DNA from: Adiantum capillus-veneris
Lineage: Eukaryota; Streptophyta; Polypodiopsida; Polypodiales; Pteridaceae
Direction of reading: 5' to 3'
DNA: 64,000 nt
NCBI GenBank assembly: GCA_014529385.2
Contig: CM043956.1
Span: forward strand, 89,788,221 to 89,852,220
Below the pieces are notes generated by a model. It ran no database searches, was not told the origin of the DNA, and worked only from the letters and a program-made list of their open reading frames with translations. The translations under genes were made by a program, and so were the position numbers. The first letter of the stretch is position 1. Every line of letters begins with the position of its first letter. Below, in pieces: positions 1 through 11,587 of the stretch.

Positions 1-1153
1 TACTCTTGCACAACATTTTTGAACCTAAACTGTGTGAAAAAATGGGTCCTGTTTTTGGCTTTTTTTCAATTTTTGGCAACTATAACACTCTAAAATTCAT
101 GTTTGTGAGGTTTAGATGGCTAGAGGTTAGGCCTTCATAGTTCTCAACATGTTTTGATGCTTGTAGGGAGAGCTAAGTGTTAAAATTGAAAGTTATCACC
201 AATTTACAAGAATTGCATAATCCTGTTTTTTTGGCCAAAATTAGCACTTTTATGATTTTTTTGGTGGCTTTCTTGATATCCAAATTCAATTTTGATTGTG
301 TAAGTGTAATGTATAACATAAAGCTAATCTTCCTTGAGTTTTGGGAGACCTAATATGCTATATAGCATAGTATATGATGATGGTTGAGTTTTTTGATTGC
401 TGAAGAATACGATACATTTTAGAGTAGCAAGTATAATTTTCTCAATATTGCGAGTTTCTTAGGCCAATTGTGTGTATTTTGTAGGTAGTAACCATATCTA
501 ATCATATACTACAAACTTGGCTAGATATTGAGTAGTTTCTATGGGTTTCTAGAGGTCATAATGCTAAACCCAGATTTTTCATGTTTGTTGTATTTAGCAC
601 TTTATCATTGCCCCCAAGGTTCCATTTGTAAGAGATCCATTATCCTTTTGACATGCTCCATGGCTCCTTTTGAATCCAGAGGTCCAAAGGGAACTGAGAA
701 AACATGTATATAGTATCTGTATTGAGTGTGACTATAGAAACTTTGATGATAGGTCCGCCGAATGGCAAAAATGCAACTTTTTTGTACCTATTTTTTTGGC
801 CCAAAAAACGATTAGTGAGGTAAAAGAAACCATATGTTTTGGTCACCAACCCATTGAAGTTAACGGGGCATTTTATCTCATGTCCTACAAAAATATCCAC
901 TCTTATTTATATGCAATCAACCATAAGAAATTGCTGTTTTGGGCAAAATGAACTGGTCCATCAACTTTGGAGGCTTGTAGTGACCAAGGGATGAGAAAAA
1001 TTATAAGTTTCTCATTTTTTCCATATGTAGTAGTTATTGAACTATAAGCTCATGAAAGCATTTTTCAACAATGAGTGGATCTACTATGGTTTTGGAAATT
1101 TTTCCCAAAACCCTGAAAGGACACTTGTATGTCCTATTAGGTTACCATTCTAG
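1..1153. other. Unassigned AT-rich non-coding stretch left of the gypsy array
   Basis: I see no domain, terminal repeat or RNA gene here. Open stretches at 528-951 on both strands are short, overlap each other and match no family I know. The wording resembles the untranslated leader of large plant gypsy elements, but I cannot align it to another part of the window. Homology to the array begins sharply near 1154, so this is the left flank of the array. Confidence 0.4.
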
Positions 1154-1895
1154 TGTTAAGAAAATTACTAGTAAGGAAATGGAAAAATTTGTGTATGAGC
1201 ATATATGCTGCAAGTTTGGTGTCCCATTGGAGCTATTATCTGATAGAGGACTAGGATTTAGAGGTGAAATATTTTATTTTTCTATGTGAGAAACTCAATA
1301 TAGAGCACACGTACAACACTCCTTATTATCCTCAGTGCAATGGTCTCAATAAGAGGTTCAATGGGGAGTTGGTCAAATTTCTCACAAAGATGACTCAAAC
1401 TCATGGTAAAACTTGCAATGTTGAGTTACCTTATGCTTTTTGGGCATATAGGACTGTTGTGAAGACAAGTACATGTTTTTATCCTTATCACATGGTTTAT
1501 GGTACGGAGGCTGTGTTGCCTATTAATGTTGAGATTCCCACACTTAAGCTTTTGTCATTTGAGCATGAACAAAGGGTTGTTTGGCAGAAAGGTTGGTGAG
1601 TCTACAATGCTTGCAATTGGACAAAAATAAGCTTTGGACTACTATGAGGAGGTATGTAAAAAGGCTCAAATGAAGGCAGATGAATGCATGAAGGACAAAG
1701 GAATTGAAAAGGGTGATCTTGTTTTGCATTACAATAGTAATTTGGACAATACGTTTCAAAAGAAATTTCAGATTTAATGGCAAGGTCCTTTTGCTGTTGT
1801 GAACAAACTTGATAATGGCACATATCCGTGGCTGATTTGAGTGGTTCACAACATATCTCATCTGTCATGATTTTCATTAAACATGCCAAGTATAG
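1154..1895 (+). pseudogene. Ty3/gypsy integrase, core C-half and C-terminal domain (unit A)
   Basis: Retroviral-type integrase would insert element cDNA into the chromosome. The core resumes at KEMEKFVYEHICCKFGVP and reads LLSDRG (second catalytic Asp), then, after a frame change near 1270, NTPYYPQCNG and FWAYRT. The C-terminal module around 1690-1850 has GDLVL and WQGPF. The expected catalytic Glu after PQCNGLN is Lys here. A stop follows the VVWQKGW segment and another precedes WQGPF. The first half of the core is missing from this unit; the matching halves lie at the right ends of units A-C. Non-functional. Confidence 0.85.
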
Positions 1896-1904
1896 TTGTA
1901 CATG

Positions 1905-2435
1905 TTTGTTTCATGTTTTTGATTGCATCCATCTTTTTTGGACAAGGCCTTCTACCATAAGGACCACACATATGCCCCACAATCAACACTTCATTAACAC
2001 CAAATACAGATATTTGCCCTGACAGGGTAAGATTAACTTCCTCGAGCTTTGACAAAATCTTCCCACAATCTTTGATATGTCTGCAAAAAACTTACAACAC
2101 CCACTTGAATCCATAGATTCATCTGTATCTGTCTTCACATCCTTTGATGGGCACATCATCAAGAAATGGCATTGTGATTTGAGATATGAAGTCATGTAGA
2201 ACCTTGTTCATCCCATTCATCATATGTGCAACGAACTTTGTTGCTCCTTGAGGTAAGGGACAAATCCTTACAAGTCCCAAAGGTGTTTTCATAGTTTTCA
2301 GATCTCTATTCTCAACATCTAGTTGAAATTGATCGTATCCTGAATAGAGATCCCCCATTGAATAGATTGACCTTCCTGCAAACATCTCTGTAAATAGATT
2401 TACTTTAGGTCCTGTACCCACATTCCAATATATAA
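1905..2435 (-). pseudogene. Inverted Ty3/gypsy reverse-transcriptase segment (unit A)
   Basis: Read on the minus strand this gives the palm and thumb of a gypsy reverse transcriptase: DLYSGYDQFQLD (first catalytic Asp), PLPQGATKFVAHMMNGMNK, then FLDDVPIKG (the Asp-Asp pair). After a frame change it reads LSGQ.SVFGVNEVLIVGH and ends at KKMDAIKNM. It lies head-on to the integrase on its left and back-to-back with the RNase H on its right, whereas an intact element has RT, RNase H and integrase on one strand. Catalytic residues look retained but the reading frame is broken. Confidence 0.85.
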
Positions 2436-2448
2436 AAAACAATGATGA

Positions 2449-3526
2449 GATGGGTTATTGAACTTCAGGAGTTTCATATCACCTTTTTGGTGGAAGAGAG
2501 TACTCTAGCTACCGTGGCAGATTTATTCACTTATAAAGACACTCATGTTTAGGTTAAATAAGAAGTGGTACGAAAGAATAAAGTTGAGACTCTTTCCATC
2601 TCTGATGCTTCACTACTATACTTTGATGGTTCTTATCAAAGAAGTCATGATGCTACTTCAAGAGGCATTGTCATATATGATGCACAAGGGAAGCTTATAG
2701 GGAGACAAGCGTTCAAACTTGATCCAAAAAGCAACAATGAAACAGAATACATGGCTCTTGAAGGTGGTTTGCACGTTTGTTTTGAGGTGGTGATTAGACG
2801 CTTACAGATCAAAGGAGATGCCTTGTTAGTCGCAAAGCAAGTATTGGGAGTATGGAAAACTAACAATTTCAAATTGAATAATTTATGCTTGAAGGTGAAA
2901 TCATTGCTCAAAAAGTTTGAAGCATGGAGTCTCCAGCATATTGAGAGGTCTCAAAATGAAGAAGCTCATGATGCTACCCAAGAAATGATCACTTGTGTGT
3001 TTGTACTAAAGGCAAATGCCCCTTTATATCATGGAAGAGAAGTCTTATCAAAGGAGATGAATTTTCTGTTGACAGGTATTCTACCTGAAGGTTTACCATC
3101 CTCCAAAAAGTGTATGCGTTTATTAGAAAAGCCACGAAATACAAAATGCTTGATGATGTGCTTTACATGAAAGGAAGTGATTTGGTTTCACGTTGTATGC
3201 CTTGGAAAGAGGAAATATACAAGATTTTGGAAGAAAATCATGAGGGATCTTGTGGAGGCCATTTTGCCATGAAGATCATATTCCATAAAATTTTGCAAGA
3301 AGGCTATGTATGACCAATCATTCAGCGGGATGGTAATCATTGGTGCAAGTTGTGCTTCTTTGCGAGAAAATGGGAAAGAGAATTTTGAAGCCCAAATTGC
3401 GACAAAAAATTCTAATATTTGATGCGTTTGAAAAATGGGGCCTTGATGGATGTTGCTGGGCAGTTACCCATGACTTGTAAGAGAAATGCTTATATCTGGA
3501 TGGTTGTGGATTATCTATCACGTTGG
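2449..3526 (+). pseudogene. RNase H, archaeal-type RNase H, integrase zinc finger and core N-half (unit A)
   Basis: The segment opens with the tail of the classical gypsy RNase H (RWVIELQEFHITFLVEEST). From 2565 there is a 201-codon open frame with a second RNase H: LLYFDGS (Asp), NNETEY (Glu), KGDALLV (Asp), HIERSQNEEAHDA (last acidic position). All four look retained. A second, archaeal-type RNase H in pol is known from the Tat clade of plant Ty3/gypsy elements. After a frameshift near 3120 come the zinc finger (HEGSCGGHFAMKI, then CKLC) and the start of the integrase core (FEKWGLD, then VVDYLSRW in another frame). The core stops at 3526, where the LTR begins. Confidence 0.85.
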
Positions 3527-5420
3527 TGCACCCAATCTATGTCGACCCATGGAAGTGTCGATAAGAACGGTGTGGAAATTAGTATCCTGATGGGGAAACG
3601 CTTGAGCAGGTGCTAGAAGCAGGAAAAAAAAGATCTTGTCGTGAAGTGTATGCCAAATGTCATAGTTAGCGGATCAAGCTCTTGATGCTCTCTACCATTC
3701 AAGCTTTATAGAATTTCATTCGAAGCCCTCGATGGAAGAGTATGCCATCATATGGAAGGAATTAGCATATCATTGCCCAATGGTTTTGGAGCTATGATGT
3801 GTATGCAGAGAGATACTCCATTCTAATGAGCTTGAAGCTCTTTGGATACTTGGAAGGCTAGAAAATCTCTGATTGGAGGCCATGTCGAGAAGTTGGGGTG
3901 CACAGTTGTCGACACTTGTAACGGTGGTGCTCTTCCCAATGTGTGAATCCTCAGAGTCAAAGGCATTTAGAGAAAGGAATTGACAGGTGCCAGATTGGAT
4001 TTGTTTTGACATCGACTATCGAGCATAATCAAGGGCATGGGAAGTGGAGTTAAATTTAATTGTCAGCCACTGAAGTAGCGGGAAATTAGGCCACACAATG
4101 TTTTTTCAAATAAGGTAAAGATAGGACTTCGTGGGAGTTTAAAAGGAAGACAGATTTTGTTGCATGGGGAGGTGGACAAACTGCATGACGACCGTAGTTC
4201 CGGCATGGAAGGGAGCCCTTGAGACGGGTGTTATGAAGAGGATGGTGCTAATGCAGTGCAAGCAGAACGTCAATTTTTCATGGGTGGTTTCTAAAACAAG
4301 AGGAGTGGCCACATAGTAGAGAGAAAAAGGAGGCTGCCTACTCATAGAGCAGGAGCGCGAGGTGGGAGCCATCTGAAGGGGGTCCATCTAGGGCCGCCAG
4401 AAATAGAGGTTGGGGGCGCTATTACAGGGGAGCCCGTCCAATTTGCAGAGGGGCTATGACCAAACATAAGGAAGCTAGCTAGGGAGCTCATGGGACAACA
4501 AATTGCAGAGGAGGCGACCATTAATAATATTGCTAGTGGCCAGGCTCGCCAAGAGGAGAGGCGCACGGTACAAGATGGGGTGGCCAGCGGGGGCCACTAC
4601 TGGAAGGAGGGCCGCCAGTTAAATACAGAGGACGGGCTGGGTCTACATGAGATGAAGAACGTGAGTTTTTTGGTGAAGGAAGGGTTGATTGAAGGCTGCC
4701 ATAGGATCTGAACGTGAGTGCTTCAGGGTTAAGGAGATTTGCAGAAGTTGTGAGGAGTTAGAGATGCTTGGTGACCTTCCTACAGTTATAAGCAAGAGGA
4801 TACCGTCGAGATTTCCAAAAGAGAAGTGAGCTGCTGAGGGTTGTCATGAGCAAGCCAAGAAGAGCCAGGCAGCAGATCGATTAGGTCTGAAAGTGGAAGT
4901 TTGTGGGCAGAGAGCGCCAACATGATAACCTGCTTTAAGGTACCACACTCTGCACTCCTTTTTGGGACATTTTTTTCTTGATATTAGTTTGATATTTTCC
5001 CAAACCAATATAATCTTTCTCTCTTGCTTCTTGTTCAATGGTTCTTTGGTGCATGTTTGCTTTTAATCAGTGTTAAGTGAGCAAGTGGTTCCTATATGGT
5101 TGTGGTGGATATATTGAGTATGTTGGCTAGCAGGAGGTTTCAGTCTGCCAATGGTCTTGGGGTGTTTGTGGGTATTGGGACTACTTATATGCGAGTGTAC
5201 GATGCTATCAAGGGTCCAACGTTGAGATAATTGATTGCATGCTTTGCAACCGGGTCTATATAGTGAGGGTTGGTCCAGTACGGGATTGGACAATGATTGT
5301 TTGCAGATCGGGAATCTAGGTGTGTGTTTACTAGGGGATACGGGTACTGTGAACTCACTGGGCTATAGAGGGGCATTCACTAAGTGTGCTGGTGGTTTTC
5401 TCATTTCCCCCTTTACAACA
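3527..5420. repeat. Solo LTR (1.9 kb) inserted in the integrase core (unit A)
   Basis: The integrase reading is cut after DYLSRW and resumes at EESKAVKQIT. The intervening sequence begins TGCACCCAATC and ends TTTACAACA, so it has TG...CA ends, and is bracketed by TTGG at 3523-3526 and 5421-5424. I find no coding domain inside. This fits a solo LTR with a 4-bp target duplication. The short open stretches inside it are unsupported. The orientation is unknown. Copies sit at the same codon in units B, C and D, so the insertion is older than the duplication of the units. Confidence 0.75.
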
Positions 5421-6169
5421 TTGGGAAGAATCCAAAGCTGTTAAGCAAATTACTAGTAAGGAAATGGAAAAATTTGTGTATGAGCATATATGCTGCAAGT
5501 TTGGTGTCCCATTGGAGCTATTATCTGATAGAGGACAAGGGTTTAGAGGTGAAATATTTGATTTTTTTATGTGAGAAACTCAATATAGAGCACACGTACA
5601 ACACTCCTTATTATCCTCAGTGCAATGGTCTCCATAAGAGGTTCAATGGGGAGTTGGTCAAAATTCTCACAAAGATGACTCAAACTCATGGTAAAACTTG
5701 CAATGTTGAGTTACCTTGTGCTTTTTGGGCATATAGGACTGTTGTGAAGACAAGTACATGTTTTTATCCATATCACATGGTTTATGGTACGAAGGCTATG
5801 TTTCCTATTGATGTTGAGATTCCCACACTGAAGCTTTTGTTAGTTGAGCATGAACGAAGGGTTGTTTGGCAGAAAGGTTGGTGAGTCTACAATGCTTGCA
5901 ATTGGACAAAAATTAGCTTTGGACTACTATGAGGAGGTATGTAAAAAGGCTCGAATAAAGGCAGATGAATGCATGAAGGACAAAGGAATTGAAAAGGGTG
6001 ATCTTGTTTTGCATTACAATAGTAATTTGGACAAGAAATTTCAGATTAAATGGCAAGGTCCTTTTGCTATTGTGAAAAAACTTGATAATGGCACATATCC
6101 GTGGCTGATTTGAGTGGTTGACAACATATCTCATCTGTCATGTTTTTCATCAAACATGCCAAATATAGT
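5421..6169 (+). pseudogene. Ty3/gypsy integrase, core C-half and C-terminal domain (unit B)
   Basis: Here the integrase continues from the LTR boundary with EESKAVKQITSKEMEKFVYE and LLSDRGQGF, then changes frame near 5560 to read KLNIEHTYNTPYYPQCNG, FWAYRT and VVWQKGW, followed by a stop. The C-terminal module with GDLVL and WQGPFAIV lies at 5990-6075. The catalytic Glu position after PQCNGLH is Lys. The 5' portion directly abuts the LTR of unit A, showing that the units are contiguous. Non-functional, very similar to unit A. Confidence 0.85.
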
Positions 6170-6179
6170 TGTACATGTT

Positions 6180-6712
6180 TCTTTCATGTTTTTGATTGCA
6201 TCCATCTTTTTTGGACAAGGCCTTCTACGATAAGGACCACACATATGCCCCACAATCAACACTTCATTAACACCAAATACAGATTTTTTTTCCTAACAGG
6301 GTAAGATTAACTTCTTCGAGCTTTGACAAAATCTTCTCACAATCTTCGATATGTCCGCAAAAAAACCTACAGCATCCCCTTGAATCCATAGATTCATCTT
6401 TATCTGTCTTCACATCCTTTGATGGGCACATCATCAAGAAATGGCATTGTGATTTGAGGTATGAAGTCATGTAGAACCTTGTTCATCCCATTCATCATAT
6501 GTGCAACTAAATTTGTTGCTCCTTGAGGTAAGAGACAAATCCTTACCAGTCCCAAAGGTGTTTTCATAGTTTTCAGATCTCTATTCTCAACATCTAGTTG
6601 AAATTGATCGTATCCTGAATAGAGATCCCCAATTCAATAAATTGACCTTCCTGCAAACACCTCTGTAAATAGATTTACTATAGGTTCTGTACCCACATTC
6701 CAATATATCAAA
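6180..6712 (-). pseudogene. Inverted reverse-transcriptase segment (unit B)
   Basis: Minus-strand translation gives the same palm/thumb piece as unit A, including GDLYSGYDQFQL, GATKFSCT-type drift around the gag-distal palm, and LSKLEEVNLTL before the thumb. It begins and ends at the same places as in unit A, including the jump into RNase H near 6720. The shared breakpoints show that the inversion happened once, before the units multiplied. Stops and frame changes break the reading frame. Confidence 0.8.
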
Positions 6713-6726
6713 AACAATGATGAGAT

Positions 6727-7799
6727 GGGTTATTGAACTTCAGGAGTTTCATATCACGTTTTTGGTGGAAGAGAGTACTCTAGCTACCGTGGCAGATTTA
6801 TTCACTTATAAAGACACTCATGTTTAGGTTAAAGAAGAAGTGGTGCGAAAGAATAAATTTGAGACTCTTTCCATCTCTGATGCTTCACTACTATACTTTG
6901 ATGGTTCTTACAAAGAAGTCGTGATGCTACTTCAAGAGGCATTGTCATATATGATGCACAAGGGAAGCTGGTAAGGAGACAAGCATTCAAACTTGATCCA
7001 AAAAGCAACAATGAAACAGAATACATGGCTCTTGAAGGTGGTTTGCACATTTGTTTTGAGGTGGGGATTAGACGCTTACAGATCAAAGGAAATGCCTTGT
7101 TAGTCGTAAAGCAAGTATTGGGAGTTTGGAAAACTAAGAATTTCAAATTGAAGAATTTATGCTTCAAGGTGAAATCATTGCTCAAAAAGTTTGAAGCATG
7201 GAGTCTGCAGCATATTGAGAGGTCTCAAAATGAAGAAGTTCATGATGCTAGCCAAGAAATTGTCACTTGTGTGTTTGTACTAAAGGCAAATGCCCCTTTA
7301 TATCATGAAAGAGAATTCTTATCAAAGGAGATGGATTTTCTGTTGACAGGTATTTCACCTGAAGATTTATCATTCTCCAAAAAGTATGCGTTAACAAGAA
7401 AAGCCACGAAATACAAAATGATTGATGATGTGCTTTACTTGAAAGGAAGTGATTTGGTTTTACGTCGTATGCCTTGGAAAGAGAAAATGTAGATGATATT
7501 GGAAGAAAATCACGAGGGATCTTGTGGAGGCCATTTTGCCATGAAGATCATGTTGCATAAATTTTCGCAAGAAGGCTATATATGGCCAAGCATTCGCCGG
7601 GATGTTAATCATTGGTGCATGTTGTGTTTGCCTTGAGAAAAAATGGGAAAGAGAATTTTGAAGCCCAAATTGCGGCAAACAATTCTAGATTTTGATGCAT
7701 TTGAAAAATGCGGCCTTGATGGATGTTGTTGGGCAGTTACCCATGACCAGTAAGAGAAATGCTTATATGTGGACGGTTGTGGATTATCTATCACGTTGG
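6727..7799 (+). pseudogene. RNase H, archaeal-type RNase H, zinc finger and integrase core N-half (unit B)
   Basis: The order is as in unit A: RWVIELQEFH tail, then the second RNase H. A small deletion at the FDGSY motif near 6905 shifts the frame, so only the part from 7025 onward reads openly (MALEGGLHI through KGNALLVVKQ), with the third acidic residue changed from Asp to Asn. The zinc finger follows with a stop at 7490 (KEKM*) and frame changes near 7635. The core ends at VVDYLSRW, where the LTR interrupts it. Non-functional. Confidence 0.83.
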
Positions 7800-9242
7800 T
7801 GCACCCAATCTGTGTCGACCCATGGAAGTGCCAGTAGCAGCGGTGTGGAAATCAGCCTGATGGGGAAATTCTTGAGCAGGTGCTAGAAGCAGAAAACACA
7901 AGATCTTGTCATGAAGTGTATGCAAAATGTGATAGTTAGCAGATCAAGCTCTTGATGCTCTCTACCATTCAAGATTTTTAGACTTGCATTTGAGGCCCTC
8001 GGTGGAAGAGTATGCCATATGGAAGCAATTAGCATATCATTGCCCAATGGTTTTGGAGCTATGATGTGTATGCAAAGAGATACTCCATTCTAGTGAGCTT
8101 GAAGCTCTTTTGATACTTGGAAGTCTAGCAAATCTCTGATTGGAGGCCATGTCGAGAAGTTGGGGTGGACGGTTGCCGACACTCGTAATGGTGGTGCTCT
8201 TCTCAATGTGTGGATCCTCGGAGTCTAAGGCATTTAGAGAAAGGAATTGAGGGGTGCCATATTGGAGTTGTTTTGACATCGGCTATCGAGCACAATCAAG
8301 GGCATGGAAAGTGGAGTTAAATTTAATTTTCAGCACTGAAGTCGTGGGAAAGTAGGCCACACAATGATTTCTTTAATAAGGTAAAGATAGGACTTCCTGG
8401 GAGTTTAAAAGGAAGACAAATTCTTTTGCATCGGGAGGTGGCCAAACTGCTTGACGAGCGTAGTTTCGGCATGGAAGGGAGCCCTTGAGACGGGTGTTAT
8501 GAAGAGGATGGTGCTAATGCAGTGCAAGAGAACGTCAGTTTTTCATGGGTGGTTGCCAAAACAAGAGGAGTGGCCACATAGCACAAAAAAAGGGAGGCTG
8601 TCTACTTACAAAGCAGGAGCGCAAGGTGGGATTATCTGAAGGGGGTCCATCTAGGGCCGCCAGCACGAGAGGCTCACGGATGTGACCAAGGGGGCGCTAT
8701 TACAAGGGAGCCTAACCAGTTTGCAGAGCGGCTGTGACCAGACATAAAGAAGCCAGTTGGGGAGCTTCACACGACAAAAAATTGCAGAGGAGGCGACCAC
8801 TAGTGATATCGCTAGTGACATTTTTGTCTTGATGTTAGTTTGATATTTTCCCAAACCAATGTAAGCTTTCTCTCTTGCTTCTTTGTTCAATGGTGCTTTG
8901 GTGCATGTGTACTTTTAATCGGTGTTAAGTTAGCAAGTGGTTCCTATATGGTTGTGGTGGATATCTTGAGTATGTTGGCTAGCGCAAAGGTTTGAGTCTG
9001 CCAATAGTCTTGGGGTGTTTGTGGGTATTGGGACTACTTATATGCGAGTGTACGATGCTATCAAGGGTCCGACGTTGAGATGATTGATTGCATGGTTTGC
9101 AACCGGGTCTATACAATCAGGGTTGGTCGGGTACGGGATTGGACAGTGATTGTTTGCAGATCAGGAATCTAGGTGTGTGTTTACAAGGGGATAGGGGTTT
9201 TGTGAGCTCACTGGTGGTTTTCTCATTTCCCCCTTTACAACA
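7800..9242. repeat. Solo LTR in the integrase core, internally deleted (unit B)
   Basis: It begins TGCACCCAATC after TTGG (7796-7799) and ends TTTACAACA before TTGG (9243-9246), exactly as in unit A. It is about 450 bp shorter because of a deletion near 8820, where the text jumps from the CGCTAGTG stretch to ATTTTTGTCTTG. No coding domain is visible. Confidence 0.75.
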
Positions 9243-10008
9243 TTGGGAAGAATCCAAAGCTGCTACTCAAATTACTAGTAAGGAAATGGAAAAATTTGTG
9301 TATGAGCATATATGCTGCAAGTTTGGTGTCCCATTGGAGCTATTATCTGATACAGGACCAGGATTTAGAGGTGAAATATTTGATTTTCTATGCAAGAAAC
9401 TCAATATAGAGCACACGTACAACACTCCTTATTATCCTCAGTGCGATGGTCTTAATGACAGATTCAATGGGGAGTTGGTCAAAATTCTCACAAAGATGAC
9501 TCAAACTCATTGTAAAACTTGGGATGCTGAGTTACCTTGTGCTTTTTGTGCATATAGGACTGTTGTGATGACAAGTACATGTTTTTCCTCGTATAACTTG
9601 GTTTATAGTACGGAGGTTGTGTTGCCTATTGATGTTGAGATTCCCACACTTAAGCTTTTGTCATTTGAGCATGAATAGAGGGTTGTTTGGCAGAAAGGTT
9701 GGTGAGTCTACAATGCTTGCAATTGGAAAAAACATAGCTTTGGACTAGTTTATTGGTGAGGTATGTAGGAAGGCTCAAATGAAGGCACATGAATGCATGA
9801 AGGACAAATGAATTGAAAAGGGTGATCTTGTTTTGCAATACAATAGTACTTTGGACAATACTTTTCAAAAGAAACTTCAGATTAAATGGCAAGGTCCTTT
9901 TGCTGTTGTGAACAAACTTGATGATGGCACATATCCGTTGTGGCTGATTTGAGTGGTTCACAGCATATCTCATCTGCCATTATTTTCGTCAAACATGCCA
10001 AATATAGC
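9243..10008 (+). pseudogene. Ty3/gypsy integrase, core C-half and C-terminal domain (unit C)
   Basis: This is the longest uninterrupted integrase half in the array: one frame runs through 9678 with KEMEKFVYEHICCKFGVP, LLSDTGPGF (second catalytic Asp), LCKKLNIEHTYNTPYYPQ and FCAYRTVV, ending at a stop after FEHE. The catalytic Glu position is Asp (GLNDRFNGE), a chemically mild change unlike the Lys of units A and B. The C-terminal module with GDLVL and WQGPFAVV lies at 9820-9915 after frame changes. Non-functional. Confidence 0.85.
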
Positions 10009-10019
10009 TGTACATGTTT

Positions 10020-10497
10020 CTTTCATGTTTTGATTGCATCCATATTTTTTGGACAAGGCCTTCTACCATAAGGACCACACATATGCCCCACAATCAACAC
10101 TTCATTAACACCAAATACAGATTTTTGCCCTGACAGGGTAAGATTAACTTCTTCGAGCTTTTACAAAATCTTCTCACAATCTTCGATATAGTCTGCAAAA
10201 CGAGCTTACGGAACTCCCTTGAATCCATAGCTTCATCTTTATCTGTCTTACATCCTTTGATGGGCACATAATCAAGAAATGGCATTGTGATTTGAGGTAT
10301 AAATTTACGTAGAACCTTCTTCATCCCATTCATCATATGTGCAACTAAATTTTTTGCTCCTTGAGGTAAGGGACAAATCTAGTTGAAATTGATCATATCC
10401 TGAATAGAGATCCCCCATTGAATAAATTGACCTTCCTGCACACACCTCTATAAACTGATTTACTATAGGTCCTGTACCCACATTACAATATATCAAA
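10020..10497 (-). pseudogene. Inverted reverse-transcriptase segment, internally deleted (unit C)
   Basis: It has the same breakpoints as units A and B. Near 10380 about 65 bp present in the other units are missing between the GDLYSGYDQFQLD block and the palm segment ending in MMNGMKKVL. The Asp-Asp region reads FLDYVPIKG, so the second Asp is Tyr. Broken frame, non-functional. Confidence 0.8.
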
Positions 10498-10509
10498 GAC
10501 AATGATGAG

Positions 10510-11587
10510 ATGCGTTATTGAATTTCAGGAGTTTCATATCACCTTTTTGGTGGAAGAGAGTACTCTAGCTACCCTGACAGATTTATTCACTTATAAAGAC
10601 ACTTATGTTTATGTTAAAGAAGAAGTGGTGTGAAACAATAAAGTTGAGACTCTTTCCATCTCTGATGCTTCACTACTATACTTTGATGGTTCTTATCAAA
10701 GAAGTCATGATGCTACTTCAAGAGGCATTGTCATATATGATGCACAAGGGAAGCTTGTAGGGAGACAAGCGTTCAAACTTGATCCAAAAAGCAACAATGA
10801 AACAGAATACATGGCTCTTGAAGGTGGTTTGCACATCTGTTTTCAGGTGGTGATTAGACGCTTACAGATCAAAGGAGATGCCTTGTTAGTCAAAGCAAGT
10901 ATTGGGAGTATGGAAAAATAAGAATTTCAAACTGAAGATATTATGCTTCAAGGTGAAATAATTGCTCAAAAAGTTTGAAGCATGGAGTCTGCAGCATATT
11001 GAGAGGTCTCAAAATGAAGAAGCTCATGATGCTACCCAAGAAATGATCACTTGTGTGTTTGTACTAAAGGCAAATGCCCCTTTATATCATGGAAGAGAAG
11101 TCCTATCAAGGGAGATGGATTTTCTGTTGACAAGTATTCTACCTGAAGGTTTACCGGCCATCCTCCAAAAAGTATGCGTTTATTAGAAAAGCCACGAAAT
11201 ACAAAATGCTTGATGATGCGCTTTACATGAAAGGAAGTGATTTGGTTTTACGTCGTATGCCCTGGAAAGAGGAAATCTACAAGATATTGGAAGAAAATCA
11301 CGAGGGATCTTGTGGAGGCCATTTTGCCATGAAGATCATGTTGCATAAATTTTCGCAAGAAGGCTATATATGGCCAAGCATTCGGCGGGATGTTAATCAT
11401 TGGTGCATGTTGTGTTTGCCTTGCGAGAAAATGGGAAAGGAAATTTTGAAGCCCAAATTGTGACAAACAATTCTACATTTTGATGCGTTTGAAAAATGGG
11501 GCCTTGATGGATGTTGTTGGGCAGTTACCCATGACCAGTAAGAGAAATGCTTATATCTGGATGGTTGTGGATTATCTATCACGTTGG
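10510..11587 (+). pseudogene. RNase H, archaeal-type RNase H, zinc finger and integrase core N-half (unit C)
   Basis: The second RNase H opens in frame with YFDGSYQRSHDATSRG and NNETEY, then loses frame at a small deletion after KGDALLV near 10890, with the rest at 10962-11186 (HIERSQNEEAHDA). The zinc finger is the cleanest of the array: 11206-11463 reads HEGSCGGHFAMKIMLHK, then WCMLCLPCEKMGKE without a stop. The core start (FEKWGLD, VVDYLSRW) is frame-broken and ends at the LTR at 11588. Confidence 0.84.

Noticed and set aside
528-951. Open frames near the left end on both strands
   Set aside because: Short, mutually overlapping, AT-rich, with no recognised motif.
4139-4711. Frames of 70-107 codons in the LTR inside integrase
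   Set aside because: They lie in non-coding LTR and change frame between units A, B and C.
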